Positions 21,251 to 31,184 are shown, numbered from the stretch's first letter. The stretch is DNA of 64,000 nt from Acinetobacter sp. ANC 5054 (GCF_002135295.1 NZ_NEGG01000007.1:120139-184138), one strand, 5' to 3'. The notes: generated by a model from the letters alone, not told the origin. Numbers and translations are program-made.

Positions 21251-22066
21251 TTAGATAAAGAAATGCTGCGCACCTTGATAAATAAAATAGCAGCCAACTG
21301 TCGTGAGCAGCCCAGCAAAGCAGCGTTTGAGCATAAATGGTGACAGCATATGCGCCACTTTCGCACCCAGTTTTGCCGTAACAAAACTCATGATACTAAT
21401 GCCAATAAATGCATAAATATGTACATAGCCCAAGGTATTCGGCACGACAACATTGGCTTGATGCCCGAACCACATAAAGCCGAGTGCCCCCGCGATAGCA
21501 ATCGGTAAACCACAAGCAGCTGAAGTTGCTACGGCTTTTTGCATCACTACACCATGCTTATTTAAATAAGGCACCGTGAGGCTGCCACCGCCAATACCAA
21601 AAATGGCTGAAGCGATACCAATGCCGCCACCCGCGGCCATTTGCATAGGGGTAGAAGGTAGATGATGAGTTGGGTCAACAGGCGTTGCTGCGCCTCTAAA
21701 CATTTTAAAGGCCACCCAAAGCGCAAAGACACCAATCAGTAGTTGTAAACCTTGCCCAGACATATAATCGGCTATACCCGCCCCCAGAAATGAACCCAAG
21801 ACCAGACCCGGTGCCAAATTGCGAAATACATTCCACATGACTGCACCTTTTTTATGATGGGCAGATACAGAACTGATGGAAGTCACGATAATTGTTGCCA
21901 GTGATGTGCCCACCGCCATATGCATAATCACACTGGGATCGTACTGAAGCTGGGTAAAAACAATGTACAAAATCGGGACAATAATTAAACCACCACCGAC
22001 CCCAAATAGCCCGGCAGCAAAACCAGCGATTGCGCCAATGAGCAAATATATGATTAACTCCATCAC
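21251..22066 (-). CDS. TauE/SafE (DUF81) family membrane permease
   Basis: This is an inner-membrane protein of 271 residues with about eight helices and two related halves. Each half carries a Gly-rich motif: GLFGVGGGLIIVP near residue 20 and IFGIGGGSLTVP near 160. The family exports sulfite, sulfoacetate or similar anions. Its start lies only 26 bp from the divergent birA start. The substrate is unknown. Confidence 0.88.
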   Translation of the reverse strand: MMELIIYLLIGAIAGFAAGLFGVGGGLIIVPILYIVFTQLQYDPSVIMHMAVGTSLATIIVTSISSVSAHHKKGAVMWNVFRNLAPGLVLGSFLGAGIADYMSGQGLQLLIGVFALWVAFKMFRGAATPVDPTHHLPSTPMQMAAGGGIGIASAIFGIGGGSLTVPYLNKHGVVMQKAVATSAACGLPIAIAGALGFMWFGHQANVVVPNTLGYVHIYAFIGISIMSFVTAKLGAKVAHMLSPFMLKRCFAGLLTTVGCYFIYQGAQHFFI

Positions 22067-22092
22067 TATTATTCCACTACTCTCAGATTCAA

Positions 22093-22848
22093 ATGGATTT
22101 AGAGACCAGACACTTACAACAACTGCTCGATGCAGTTCCGCAACCGCCTGAAGTAATTCTGCTTAAGCCAATTACGACTTCAACCAATGATGATGTCCGT
22201 GAAATTGCCAAAAAAGGCATTCAGCACGTTTTGGTCTGTAGCGAAGAACAAACTCATGGCCGTGGGCAACGCGAACATCAATGGGTTTCTCCCGTTGGTA
22301 ATATCTATTTAAGCACATTGCTCAACTTACAGACAGTCATAGATGGCCGTCTGGCGCTGGAAATTGCCTTAAATATCTTACAAATGCCGAGCCTAAGAGA
22401 CTTAAATCTTCAGGTGAAATGGCCCAACGACTTGTATAGCTCTCAAGGCAAATGGGGCGGTATCTTAGTTGAACCGATTTCAACCCATCAAGTTATTGTC
22501 GGGGTCGGGATCAACATCCATCCAATTCCCAAATCAGGTATTGAGCAGCGTGCGACTTCCCTGACTGAATTAGGTCTGGCAAATCCAAACCGCATCGAAC
22601 TGATTGCAGAACTTTATACTGCGATTCAACTTGCAGGTGATTGGTTCAATCATAATTGTTATAACCTTGCTGCACGCTTTAACCATCATGCGGCATTTAT
22701 GCAAGATGTGGTGGAGCTGGAACATTTACAAGGGACGACCCAAGGTCAATTCCTGGGTATTCGAAATGACGGTTCGATTAATATCCAAACCACGCAAGGT
22801 ATAGAAAACCATTTTCAAGGTCGCTTACGCCTAAGTAGTACGCGTTAA
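22093..22848 (+). CDS. birA: Biotin-[acetyl-CoA-carboxylase] ligase without DNA-binding domain
   Basis: This enzyme attaches biotin to the carboxylase carrier protein. The 251-residue protein contains the biotin-binding loop GRGQREHQW near residue 58 and the KWPNDL motif near 115. It begins directly with the catalytic domain and lacks the winged-helix repressor domain of E. coli BirA (321 residues). It is therefore a group-I ligase that cannot repress bio genes in the E. coli way. It pairs with coaX downstream, a common arrangement. Confidence 0.95.
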   Translation: MDLETRHLQQLLDAVPQPPEVILLKPITTSTNDDVREIAKKGIQHVLVCSEEQTHGRGQREHQWVSPVGNIYLSTLLNLQTVIDGRLALEIALNILQMPSLRDLNLQVKWPNDLYSSQGKWGGILVEPISTHQVIVGVGINIHPIPKSGIEQRATSLTELGLANPNRIELIAELYTAIQLAGDWFNHNCYNLAARFNHHAAFMQDVVELEHLQGTTQGQFLGIRNDGSINIQTTQGIENHFQGRLRLSSTR

Positions 22849-22869
22849 AACCTGATGTAATAAGGCAAA

Positions 22870-23610
22870 TTGATGAAAAAACTTTGGCTTGATGTCGGCA
22901 ATACTCGGCTTAAATATTGGATAACTGAGCATGATCAAATTATTGAACATGCCGCAGAATTACATCTGCAATCTCCTGCCGAATTGCTTTTGGGCTTGAT
23001 TCAACATTTTAAAAACCAAAATTTAGATCAAGTCGGTATTTCATCGGTGCTCGATAAAAAAAACAATGAACGCATTCAGAAAATTTTGAAATTTTTAGCA
23101 GTTCCCGTGAGCATTGCCAAAGTTCATGCAGAATTTGCAGGCTTACGCTGTGCATATGAAGATACGAGCAAATTTGGTATCGACCGTTGGTTACAAATGC
23201 TCGCCGTGGTTAAAGATCCGACTCAAAAATACTGTGTGATTAGCTGCGGTACTGCGCTCACCATTGATTTAACTGACGGTTTTCAGCACTTAGGCGGATA
23301 CATTCTACCAAATCTCTATTTACAGCGTGATTCTCTGATTCAAAATACCAAAGGGATTAAAATTCCAGATGCCAGTTTTGATGAACTCACACCCGGTAAA
23401 AATACCATTGATGCAGTACACCACGGTATTTTGCTGAGCTTGGTCAGTACCATTGAAAAAGTTTTGGACAAACATCCGAGCAAGCTCATTTTAACGGGCG
23501 GAGATGCTGCACTTTTTGCCCGATATTTAGAAAAATATCAGCCCGATGTCGAAGTGGATTTACTGCTGCGCGGCTTACAAAGTTATGTGAATACATCAAC
23601 AGCTGCATAA
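22870..23610 (+). CDS. coaX: Type III pantothenate kinase
   Basis: This enzyme carries out the first step of coenzyme A synthesis, phosphorylation of pantothenate. The 246-residue protein has the ASKHA-fold phosphate loop [11 protein letters not shown] at the N-terminus, GIDRW near residue 100 and [10 protein letters not shown] near 124. It lies 21 bp after birA with a terminator after it. Confidence 0.95.
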   Translation: MMKKLWLDVGNTRLKYWITEHDQIIEHAAELHLQSPAELLLGLIQHFKNQNLDQVGISSVLDKKNNERIQKILKFLAVPVSIAKVHAEFAGLRCAYEDTSKFGIDRWLQMLAVVKDPTQKYCVISCGTALTIDLTDGFQHLGGYILPNLYLQRDSLIQNTKGIKIPDASFDELTPGKNTIDAVHHGILLSLVSTIEKVLDKHPSKLILTGGDAALFARYLEKYQPDVEVDLLLRGLQSYVNTSTAA

Positions 23611-23639
23611 TATTTAAATCAAATCGTGATCTTGTTAAG

Positions 23640-23672
23640 AAGCGTAGCTTAAGTTGGAGCTACGCTTTTTTT
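23640..23672 (+). terminator. Terminator of birA-coaX
   Basis: The hairpin AAGCGTAGCT / AGCTACGCTT with an 8-base loop is followed by a T run. Confidence 0.9.
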
Positions 23673-23834
23673 ATAAGCAAAGTCTGTACGAAATTACCTG
23701 TTTACAATTTGTATCTCTATTCATGCCCTTTTTTTCTACAAATCGCTAAAATCATGCCTGATGGTAATCGACACATCAGCAACTTTATAATTTAAAAAGT
23801 CTTTAACTTTAAAATATAAGACATGAGCATATTT

Positions 23835-24512
23835 ATGAACTTTAAAAATTTACTGGGTCTCAGCCTACTCACTTCGGTTTTCTTCTTCGGCGGCTGTAGC
23901 ACAACACAAAATCTAGCCAACTCAAAAATTCCCGCTGAAATCAAATCACAACTTACAACTTCAGAAGCCATTTTAGGTTATTTCAGTGATGAAGATAATC
24001 CTGAATACTGTGGCTGCGTGTCTTATATTGACTCGACGTATTACATGACACCAGTACAAGATGGTTATTACCGCGTATTGCTCGGTCGTAATGCGAAAGG
24101 CGATTTCTTAGTTCAAGATTTTTACCAAGCTACGAAAACACCTCAATCATCAGCGGCTTGGGTAAAAGACCCAATGAAACTGTTTAGTTTCAATGGTGAT
24201 GATGTTGAAGGCCCTGTGACCTTATACCGTAAAAACGGCAAAGTGGAATCGACCTTTACTATTGAAGATGGCAATTATGTAAAAGGCGAGGAATTTTATC
24301 CTAATGGTAAACGCGGTGCTGCTTACACGGCAGATGCTCAAGGAAACTTGGCATATACCCTATGGTATCCATCTGGTCAAAAAGCCACTGAATATGTGGT
24401 TGATTTAGATGATGAGTATGTGGGTGCGTATAAAGCATGGAAAGAAGATGGTACAGCGGCAGATGACCAAATTGATGAAATTCGTGAACAAGTGGCAAAT
24501 GAACTTGAGTAA
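23835..24512 (+). CDS. Lipoprotein with YwqK/MORN-like repeats
   Basis: This is a predicted lipoprotein: the signal peptide ends in FFGGC with the lipid-bearing Cys near residue 21 (an atypical but acceptable lipobox). The C-terminal half repeats a pattern like G.V..Y..NGK....F (GPVTLYRKNGK, GEEFYPNGK, LWYPSGQK), as in the YwqK/MORN class. An in-frame ATG at 23823 is an alternative start. The function is unknown. It is monocistronic, with its own terminator. Confidence 0.8.
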   Translation: MNFKNLLGLSLLTSVFFFGGCSTTQNLANSKIPAEIKSQLTTSEAILGYFSDEDNPEYCGCVSYIDSTYYMTPVQDGYYRVLLGRNAKGDFLVQDFYQATKTPQSSAAWVKDPMKLFSFNGDDVEGPVTLYRKNGKVESTFTIEDGNYVKGEEFYPNGKRGAAYTADAQGNLAYTLWYPSGQKATEYVVDLDDEYVGAYKAWKEDGTAADDQIDEIREQVANELE

Positions 24513-24523
24513 TCACTTGATTT

Positions 24524-24552
24524 AAAAAAAGGCGCAGCATGCGCCTTTTTTT
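24524..24552. terminator. Bidirectional terminator
   Basis: AAAAAAAGGCGCA / TGCGCCTTTTTTT with a GCA loop lies between convergent genes. Confidence 0.93.
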
Positions 24553-24577
24553 CATCGATATTATAGTCCTGCTACAT

Positions 24578-25171
24578 TTAGGCAGTTAACAGTGGCTTTA
24601 GTACATCCCACAATTCAGAAATCTCCAAAAATCCATCTTCAGCCAAAAAGTGTCCTGCATTTCTCACTTCTATAATTTGTGCATTAATAAAACTACCCAA
24701 TTGAATCGATGCTGGCGGTGGGACAACAGGATCATTGGAGGAAACAAAGCTAAAACAAATTGGCATATGGGTTTGTAAAACGCCACTGTCTAACTTTGCA
24801 TTTTTTAAAAAATTCGTCAGTTTCGGTTGGCTGCTTAAACTGTTTTTAAATCCTGAGACAAATATGCCTGCTTTAATTCGTGTACCCAATTGCTCAAATC
24901 TTTGATTTAAATAATGTAAAGCAGTGATACACCCTAAGCTGTGTGCAATCACAATGGTATTTTCATCTAAATCTGGCATTTGTAGCGCGAGAAACTTTTG
25001 CCACGCTTCAAAGTTGGGCTGATCGGCATTTGCCATCACTATACGGCGTGAATAATGTCCTGCCAGTTGTAGTTTTCGACTGAGCCACGGATACCAATGA
25101 TCATTGGGTGAAGCATCATGTCCATGAATAATATAAATTTTCTTTACATCTGGCGTGCTATTTAGATTCAT
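24578..25171 (-). CDS. RBBP9/YdeN-family serine hydrolase
   Basis: This is a small alpha/beta hydrolase of 197 residues. It has HGHDASPNDHWYPWL near the N-terminus (typical of the RBBP9/YdeN family), the nucleophile in AHSLGC near residue 78, an Asp in SSNDPVVP and a His in AGHF. The full triad is present. The natural substrate of the family is not known. Confidence 0.85.
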   Translation of the reverse strand: MNLNSTPDVKKIYIIHGHDASPNDHWYPWLSRKLQLAGHYSRRIVMANADQPNFEAWQKFLALQMPDLDENTIVIAHSLGCITALHYLNQRFEQLGTRIKAGIFVSGFKNSLSSQPKLTNFLKNAKLDSGVLQTHMPICFSFVSSNDPVVPPPASIQLGSFINAQIIEVRNAGHFLAEDGFLEISELWDVLKPLLTA

Positions 25172-25393
25172 AATTTCGTTCTTATTTTAATAACTTGTGA
25201 ATTGGCTTTTTTAGCCCTTCTATTTAGCTCCTTTTTTAATCCTCTGCATCCTTAAACTCAATCAATCTTTGGCGATTTTTTGTAATTTTTTACTGCAAAT
25301 TTGTCTTTATAAATGTGATGATTTGCAGATTAATTTTTATTTTTTAAAGTTAAACAATAGCTTATTTCTAGATTTTTTCTTATCCGTAAAGCC

Positions 25394-25424
25394 ATAAAAA
25401 AGGCACTGAATGTGCCTTTTTTAT
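25394..25424. terminator. Terminator of ffh (bidirectional)
   Basis: AAAAAAGGCAC / GTGCCTTTTTT with a 5-base loop and A/T runs on both sides. Confidence 0.92.
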
Positions 25425-25447
25425 TCTAAACAATGTTGAAGAACAAC

Positions 25448-26854
25448 TTATTTAGGATCTTTACTGCCAAACAATGGACCCATACCACCGCCGCCGCCAA
25501 ATTGCTTTTGCATATTGCCTAATGATTTCATCATTTTTGCCATACCTGTAGGGTTCGCAAATTTCTTCATCATTTTTGCCATTTGTGCATGTTGCTTAAT
25601 GAGTTTATTCACTTCAGCTACATCCATACCACAGCCCGCAGCAATACGTTTTTTACGGCTCGGATTCATCAAGTCTGGGTTACGACGTTCTTTAATGGTC
25701 ATCGATTGAATAATCGCTTCCATTTTTTTCACTTGCTTTTCAGGATTCGCTTGTGCAATGGCATCTTGAATACCTGAAGTGCTCATGCCTGGAAGTTTAT
25801 CCAGGAAGCCCATCATACCGCCCATTTTGTTCATTTGTTCAAACTGCATCAGCATATCTTCAAAGTTGAAGCTGCCACCTTTTTGCAGTTTTTTCGCCAT
25901 TTTTTCGGCTTTTTCTTTGTCGACTTTACGTTCAAGCTCTTCGACTAAAGAAAGTACGTCACCCATACCCAAGATACGTTGTGCAACACGCTCAGGATGG
26001 AATGGCTCTAGAGCATCGAGTTTTTCACCCATACCCAAGAATTTGATTGGCTTACCAGTAATTGCACGTACAGACAGTGCAGCACCACCGCGCGCATCAC
26101 CATCCGTTTTTGTCAGGATCACACCTGTTAACGGCAATGCATCATTAAAGGCTTTTGCTGTATTTGCAGCATCCTGACCCGTCATGGCATCGACAACGAA
26201 TAATGTTTCAGTCGGATTAATCGCTGCGTGCAGCTCTTTAATCTCGTCCATCATTTCGTCATCGACGTGTAAACGACCAGCCGTATCGACAATTAAGACA
26301 TCAGCAAACTGAATTTTCGCTTGCTCAATTGCACGATTCACAATTGTAATTGGTTTTTCGTCAGCACTTGATTCTAAGAAAATCGCGCCAACTTCACCCG
26401 CAACCGTTTGTAGCTGTTTAATCGCCGCAGGACGATAAACATCGGCAGAAACCATTGCCACTTTTTTCTTTTGACGTTCTTGTAAGAAACGTGCAAGTTT
26501 AGCTGCAGTTGTGGTTTTACCTGCACCTTGTAAACCTGCAAGAAGCACAACGACTGGTGGTTTAGCAGCGAGGTCAAGGCTTTCATTTGCCTCACCCATC
26601 ATTTTGGTCAATTCGTCATGCACAATTTTGACGAAAGCCTGCCCCGGTGATAACTGAGTCATCACTTCTTGGCCCAATGCTTCTTCCTTAACTTTCGCGA
26701 TGAACTCACGAGTTACAGGTAACGCAACATCGGCTTCAAGAAGTGCCATACGTACTTCACGTAACGTATCTTTAATATTGTCTTCGGTTAGCTGCCCTGA
26801 GCCAGTAACATTTCTTAAACTCTGCGTGAGTCGTTCTGTTAAGGTATCAAACAT
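25448..26854 (-). CDS. ffh: Signal recognition particle GTPase
   Basis: Ffh binds signal sequences and 4.5S RNA and delivers ribosomes to FtsY. The 468-residue protein has an N domain, a G domain with GLQGAGKTT near residue 107, DTAGR near 190 and TKTDGDARGG near 248, and a Met-rich M domain from about 330 that ends in a Gly-rich tail. It is divergent from ypjD. Confidence 0.97.
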   Translation of the reverse strand: MFDTLTERLTQSLRNVTGSGQLTEDNIKDTLREVRMALLEADVALPVTREFIAKVKEEALGQEVMTQLSPGQAFVKIVHDELTKMMGEANESLDLAAKPPVVVLLAGLQGAGKTTTAAKLARFLQERQKKKVAMVSADVYRPAAIKQLQTVAGEVGAIFLESSADEKPITIVNRAIEQAKIQFADVLIVDTAGRLHVDDEMMDEIKELHAAINPTETLFVVDAMTGQDAANTAKAFNDALPLTGVILTKTDGDARGGAALSVRAITGKPIKFLGMGEKLDALEPFHPERVAQRILGMGDVLSLVEELERKVDKEKAEKMAKKLQKGGSFNFEDMLMQFEQMNKMGGMMGFLDKLPGMSTSGIQDAIAQANPEKQVKKMEAIIQSMTIKERRNPDLMNPSRKKRIAAGCGMDVAEVNKLIKQHAQMAKMMKKFANPTGMAKMMKSLGNMQKQFGGGGGMGPLFGSKDPK

Positions 26855-26992
26855 TGCAAAATCCGCTTAAAATAGCCATGAGCAAAAAATTGTTTCTTAA
26901 AATAGAAAATTTATGCATAGAATGCTATAGGATACTTTAGTTCTTGCAGAATTTATATAAATGAATATTCATCATCCTGAAAAAGGTTTGAC

Positions 26993-27802
26993 ATGATCAG
27001 TCTCCCCTTGGTTTACACGATCCTAGCATTAATCGCTTATACCACGTCTTTTTGGTACTTATTCAGCCATTTAATGTCTAAACGTGAACCGAACCATTGG
27101 TTTATTGGTGTTGTACTGGGCTTAGGCATGTTATTGCATGCAGGTGTTCTGTATAACGACATGTTGACTCCATTGGGTGTCAACTACGACGTATTTAACC
27201 TGATGTCCTTTACGTCAGGTTTAATGTTGTTGTTAAGCGTATTATTTAGTACCTACCGTCCAGTGCTAGCATTGAGTCTCTTGGGTATTCCTGTCGCAGC
27301 CACGGGTTTGATTATGGGTTTTGCGTTTAGTAAACAGAACCAATTTATTGAACAGCATTCATTGGGTTTAGACCTACATATTATTTTGTCCTTGTCTGCC
27401 TATGCAGTGCTATTAATGGCCACCATTCAAGCGGTGATTCTGCGTTTCCAAGACCGTGAACTGAAAAACAAACAAAAAAAGCGCGTCTGGGTGAGTTTAT
27501 TGCCCTCATTCCAAGCGATGGAATCCTTACTGTTTGATTTGTTAATTGCAGGCTTTGCACTGCTCACGGTTGCACTTGGTTTTGGCTTCTTCACCATCGA
27601 TAACTTCTTTGCCCAGCATCTCGCACACAAGACCGCATTTAGTATCATTTCGTGGTTTGTCTATGGTGCACTATTAATCGGGCATTATCGTTTTGGCTGG
27701 CGTGGTCAAAAAGCCATTCGCTTTACCATCATCGGTTTCTGTTTATTGGCTGTCGGCTTTATTGGTTCTAAATTTATTTTGGAAATGGTTTTAGGTCGCT
27801 GA
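26993..27802 (+). CDS. ypjD: Inner-membrane protein of the CcsA/YpjD family
   Basis: This is a 269-residue integral membrane protein with eight or nine predicted helices and the family's cytochrome-c-assembly fold (CcmC/CcsA superfamily). A gene of this family also sits next to ffh in E. coli (ypjD). A haem-handling role is only inferred for this branch. Confidence 0.85.
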   Translation: MISLPLVYTILALIAYTTSFWYLFSHLMSKREPNHWFIGVVLGLGMLLHAGVLYNDMLTPLGVNYDVFNLMSFTSGLMLLLSVLFSTYRPVLALSLLGIPVAATGLIMGFAFSKQNQFIEQHSLGLDLHIILSLSAYAVLLMATIQAVILRFQDRELKNKQKKRVWVSLLPSFQAMESLLFDLLIAGFALLTVALGFGFFTIDNFFAQHLAHKTAFSIISWFVYGALLIGHYRFGWRGQKAIRFTIIGFCLLAVGFIGSKFILEMVLGR

Positions 27803-27818
27803 TATTAAACTTAATATT

Positions 27819-27845
27819 GAGGGGGCAATTGCTCCCTTTTTTATT
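27819..27845 (+). terminator. Terminator of ypjD
   Basis: The hairpin GGGGGCAA / TTGCTCCC (one G-T wobble) is followed by TTTTTT. Confidence 0.75.
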
Positions 27846-27876
27846 GATGATGTACAAATAATAAATTTTCAGGCAT

Positions 27877-27906
27877 TAAAAAAAGCGCTAAAAAGCGCTT
27901 TTTTTC
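27877..27906 (-). terminator. Terminator of the cold-shock gene
   Basis: AAAAAAAGCGCT / AGCGCTTTTTTT with a short loop works in both directions and lies after csp on the minus strand. Confidence 0.9.
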
Positions 27907-27918
27907 ATTACGTCTAAA

Positions 27919-28128
27919 TTATAGAGCAACGATGTTTACAGCATTCGGGCCTTTTTGACCTTGAGCGATGCTGAAAGATACTTTTTGGCCTTCTTGCAAA
28001 GTTTTGAAGCCAGAACCAGTGATTTCGCTGAAGTGAGCGAAAACGTCAGGACCGTTGTCTTGTGCAATAAAACCGAAACCTTTAGTTTCGTTGAACCATT
28101 TAACTGTACCAGTAACTGTATTAGACAT
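27919..28128 (-). CDS. Cold-shock domain protein (CspA family)
   Basis: This is a 69-residue single-stranded nucleic-acid-binding protein, an RNA chaperone. It has the RNP1 motif KGFGFI and RNP2 motif VFAHF, and is full-length for the family. The long gap upstream would allow a regulatory 5' leader like that of other csp genes. Confidence 0.95.
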   Translation of the reverse strand: MSNTVTGTVKWFNETKGFGFIAQDNGPDVFAHFSEITGSGFKTLQEGQKVSFSIAQGQKGPNAVNIVAL

Positions 28129-28576
28129 AATAATACCTATTAATTTGTTGATTTAGTCATTGGATGATGACTGACTATAACTTGGAAAATAATAAAGAAT
28201 TGAACTTCATTTCTGTAAAAAACGAAGGATTATGACTAACACTGCGATACTTAAAGAAAATTTACGAAACAATACTTTTTTTCTAGTTGCAGATATCATA
28301 CATGAATTTTTAAAAGATTCAAGCATTGGATATGTTGTTGATTCCATTAAAAAATAACAATATAAACCTGATATTATTAATCACTATCCTTCTGTATTTA
28401 CTCATTTTATTGTTTAATTTTCATATCAGTCAAGCCTTTACGACTTTGGTCCTAATTTCAGCAATTAATTACAATAAAACCTGTCTTTTTCTATTCTTAG
28501 CCTTGACCAACAGCAAACCTAGACATCCCCAGCAAAACAACGTATAACACCGTTTTTCATTTTTGGACTTGTCACT
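28129..28576. other. Intergenic region between divergent csp and dusC
   Basis: This AT-rich stretch has no convincing gene. It should contain the csp promoter and its 5' leader (minus) and the dusC promoter (plus). A 73-codon plus-strand frame inside it (28326-28547) has no family resemblance and no ribosome-binding site. Confidence 0.5.
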
Positions 28577-29509
28577 GTGAAACTTGTTCTTGCACCTATG
28601 GAAGGCTTAACTGACCCAATTATGCGTGATGTGCTGACGCATGTGGGAAGTTTCGACTGGTGCGTAACTGAGTTTATTCGTGTGACAGATTCAGTCCTAC
28701 CAGACCACATTTATCATAGCTATTGCCCTGAACTTCAAAATGAGGGGAAAACTGCTGCGGGAACCCCCGTACATGTGCAGTTTTTGGGAAATAACCCAAC
28801 CATGCTGGCTGCCAATGCGGTTCGTGCCTGTGAGCTGGGTGCACCCGCTATTGATATGAATTTTGGCTGTCCCGCAAAAACAGTCAATCGTCATCGTGGT
28901 GGTTCGGTGCTGTTAGATGAACCCGAAGTGGTCTATGAACTGGTAAAAGCCGTGCGTGATGCTGTGCCTAGCCATATTCCTGTTTCTGCTAAAATGCGTT
29001 TGGGCTATATGGACCGTAACTTCACGTTGGAAAATGCTCATGCCATTGAAGATGCTGGTGCGGCTTGGGTGACTGTGCATGCACGCACCAAAGCAGACGG
29101 CTATACCCCGCCAGCTTTCTGGGATCAACTGCAACCGATACGTGAAGCTTTAAAAATTAACGTCATTGCCAATGGCGAAATTTGGAACAATGCCGATGCC
29201 AAACAATGCCAACTTGAATCAGGTTGTGACGATTTGATGATTGGTCGTGCTGCGGTCACCACGCCAGACATTACCCAGTGTATTCGTCGCAATACCGATG
29301 AAGCACTTATTACATGGCATGAACTTTTAGGTTTACAAATTCGTTTTTTAAATGGCTCGTATAAAAAAGAAATGAACATGGTCGGTCGTTATAAACAATG
29401 GCTCGGCATGATGTCGAAACATTATCCTGAGGCCAAAGCACTCTGGGATGAAGTCAAACGAGTTAAACCGCTTGATGAAATTGTCGAAAAACTGAAAGCT
29501 GGTATGTAA
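28577..29509 (+). CDS. dusC: tRNA-dihydrouridine(16) synthase
   Basis: This FMN enzyme reduces uridine 16 in tRNA. The 310-residue protein opens with LAPMEGLTDPIMR, the DusC-type start (DusA and DusB differ), and has the catalytic Cys in NFGCPAKTVNRHRGG near residue 98. Length and motifs fit DusC. Confidence 0.92.
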   Translation: MKLVLAPMEGLTDPIMRDVLTHVGSFDWCVTEFIRVTDSVLPDHIYHSYCPELQNEGKTAAGTPVHVQFLGNNPTMLAANAVRACELGAPAIDMNFGCPAKTVNRHRGGSVLLDEPEVVYELVKAVRDAVPSHIPVSAKMRLGYMDRNFTLENAHAIEDAGAAWVTVHARTKADGYTPPAFWDQLQPIREALKINVIANGEIWNNADAKQCQLESGCDDLMIGRAAVTTPDITQCIRRNTDEALITWHELLGLQIRFLNGSYKKEMNMVGRYKQWLGMMSKHYPEAKALWDEVKRVKPLDEIVEKLKAGM

Positions 29510-29513
29510 ACAA

Positions 29514-29541
29514 AAAGCCTTTGATCACTCAAAGGCTTTCA
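29514..29541. terminator. Bidirectional terminator (dusC / sseB-like)
   Basis: AAAGCCTTTGA / TCAAAGGCTTT pair around a TCAC loop. The downstream gene's stop codon lies inside the hairpin. Confidence 0.85.
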
Positions 29542-29897
29542 TTTTTGGAAAAATTTAAAATTGCATCCACTTCATCTGGCAAAAATTCTTTTGAATTGTC
29601 AGAAGTCGGATTCATCACCAAGGTCGCCCCTTTGGTAATGCTAAAAAGTTTTTCCGCATTAATCATGACGAATTCGGCATCTGCGCCAACATCCTGCTGC
29701 AACATGGCTAAGGATAAGAAAAACGGAATCGCCTGCTCACCCTGTTCAGTCTGCAACAATTGAAAATGTAAATGCTGCTGCTCATCTCGAGCGCCTAAAC
29801 AAAAGACCTCACTGCGAAGCAATTGTTGATAAAAAGCAGCGTATTGTTCAGGATGATTTAAGGTAGACGTATAAAGTTCTTGAAGGGATTCATTCAT
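29529..29897 (-). CDS. SseB-family protein
   Basis: This is a 122-residue cytosolic protein with the SseB N-terminal fold pattern (FYQQLLRSEVFCLG..., IPFFLSLAMLQQ, FVMINAEKLF). It is related to E. coli SseB (enhanced serine sensitivity) and to the SseB-like domain of secretion-associated proteins. Its cellular role is unknown. Confidence 0.75.
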   Translation of the reverse strand: MNESLQELYTSTLNHPEQYAAFYQQLLRSEVFCLGARDEQQHLHFQLLQTEQGEQAIPFFLSLAMLQQDVGADAEFVMINAEKLFSITKGATLVMNPTSDNSKEFLPDEVDAILNFSKNESL

Positions 29898-29965
29898 TAT
29901 TATTGGTCCAATTGTTATTAGGTTTAAATGTTTTGATATAAAAAGTTATTGGCGCAGAGCATAAC

Positions 29966-30625
29966 TTAAACGGATGGATCATGTCTTTGTTTTAGATGTT
30001 CAATATGTTGACGATTGGTCTTCCACGATTTTTCCAATACTTCTTTTTCTAAACGCAGTTGAATCCTTTTCAGTTTCATATTGGAAATCACTGACGATTG
30101 GAAAGTTTTCACATAGTCTGTCCACGCTGCACCGCGAAATACATTTGCGGGCATCGCTGTTTTAAACTCTGCCTCAGGCATAAAGACAATCACGGAATGT
30201 AAATATTCAGCGTCTAGAATATCGCTGAGCACCTGCTCCAAGACTTTCATGTGCTTATAATTTTGATGAATCGGGTTTTGAAATTTAAAACTCTGCTTAT
30301 AAATTTTTTGCGTCCACTGCTTTTGGCGCTCACCACCAAAAATCCAACCCTTATAATTTTTTGTTTCAATTACAAAGATCCCAAATGGACTTAATACAAT
30401 ATGGTCAATTTGCGTTGTGCCACCCTCAGCATCAGGTAAGGTCAAATCATTCAGTAAAAGATAAGGTTCTTTCAAATACAATTTGACGTGGATAGCGACC
30501 GCAAACTCGCCCATTTTCCCCTTTAAAAAGGGTTTAAATACTTGAATAGCACCCGCGATTAAAATCAGTGGAATCATCCACCACAGTATTGAGAAAAGCG
30601 GATCAAATATTTGTATGCTATTCAT
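29966..30625 (-). CDS. Membrane-anchored NERD-domain protein
   Basis: This is a 219-residue protein with one N-terminal membrane helix (about residues 10-28) and a NERD (nuclease-related) domain. The domain includes GEFAV, then TTQIDHIVLSPFGIFVIETKNYKGWI, carrying the Asp and Glu-x-Lys residues expected of a PD-(D/E)xK-like core. NERD proteins are suspected nucleases acting on DNA at the membrane. The exact substrate is unknown. Confidence 0.82.
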   Translation of the reverse strand: MNSIQIFDPLFSILWWMIPLILIAGAIQVFKPFLKGKMGEFAVAIHVKLYLKEPYLLLNDLTLPDAEGGTTQIDHIVLSPFGIFVIETKNYKGWIFGGERQKQWTQKIYKQSFKFQNPIHQNYKHMKVLEQVLSDILDAEYLHSVIVFMPEAEFKTAMPANVFRGAAWTDYVKTFQSSVISNMKLKRIQLRLEKEVLEKSWKTNRQHIEHLKQRHDPSV

Positions 30626-30660
30626 TTTTAGTATTAAGTCATTGGGTTTAGCTGGCTATT

Positions 30661-31143
30661 CTATTGTAATTTCTCGATTTTCAACAGAATATCTTTATTT
30701 TCCAAGCCGCCCGCAAAACCAACCAATTTACCATTAGCACCCACGACTCTATGACACGGTGCAATAATTGAAATCGGGTTTTTACCATTGGCAGCACCCA
30801 CTGCACGTACAGCTTTGACATTGCCCACTTGCTCTGCAATTTGCTTATAACTACGGGTTTCACCAAAAGGAATGGTCAATAATGCCTGCCACACTTTTTG
30901 CTGAAATTCAGTTCCTGCAAAATCAAGGGGCACATCGAAGCTCTGACGCTTTCTTGCAAAATATTCGTTTAACTGACGTGCTGTTTCTAGCAAAATCGGA
31001 TGCTTAGAATCTTCGGACAATTCTGCTAAACGGACTCGATCTGGGTTTTCATTTTCCCAAAGCACTGCCACCAAAGCCGTTTCATGTGCAACTAGTTTAA
31101 GTCGACCCACTGGCGAATCTAAGAACTGATATGAAAGGTGCAT
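30661..31143 (-). CDS. ogt: Methylated-DNA--[protein]-cysteine S-methyltransferase
   Basis: This suicide repair protein removes O6-alkyl groups from guanine in DNA. The 160-residue protein has the active site PCHRVVG near residue 126 and the helix-turn-helix YKQIAEQVGNVKAVRAVG. The ATG at 31143 has a GAGGAG site 7 bases upstream, so the longer open frame to 31320 is not used. It could equally be named ada-type; ogt fits the single-domain form. Confidence 0.92.
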   Translation of the reverse strand: MHLSYQFLDSPVGRLKLVAHETALVAVLWENENPDRVRLAELSEDSKHPILLETARQLNEYFARKRQSFDVPLDFAGTEFQQKVWQALLTIPFGETRSYKQIAEQVGNVKAVRAVGAANGKNPISIIAPCHRVVGANGKLVGFAGGLENKDILLKIEKLQ

Positions 31144-31184
31144 AAGAAGCTCCTCAGCAAAAATTGACTTGATGGAACCATTAT

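Noticed and set aside
28326..28547. A 73-codon hydrophobic plus-strand frame in the csp-dusC gap
   Set aside because: AT-rich sequence often gives Leu/Ile-rich frames. There is no ribosome-binding site and no family resemblance.
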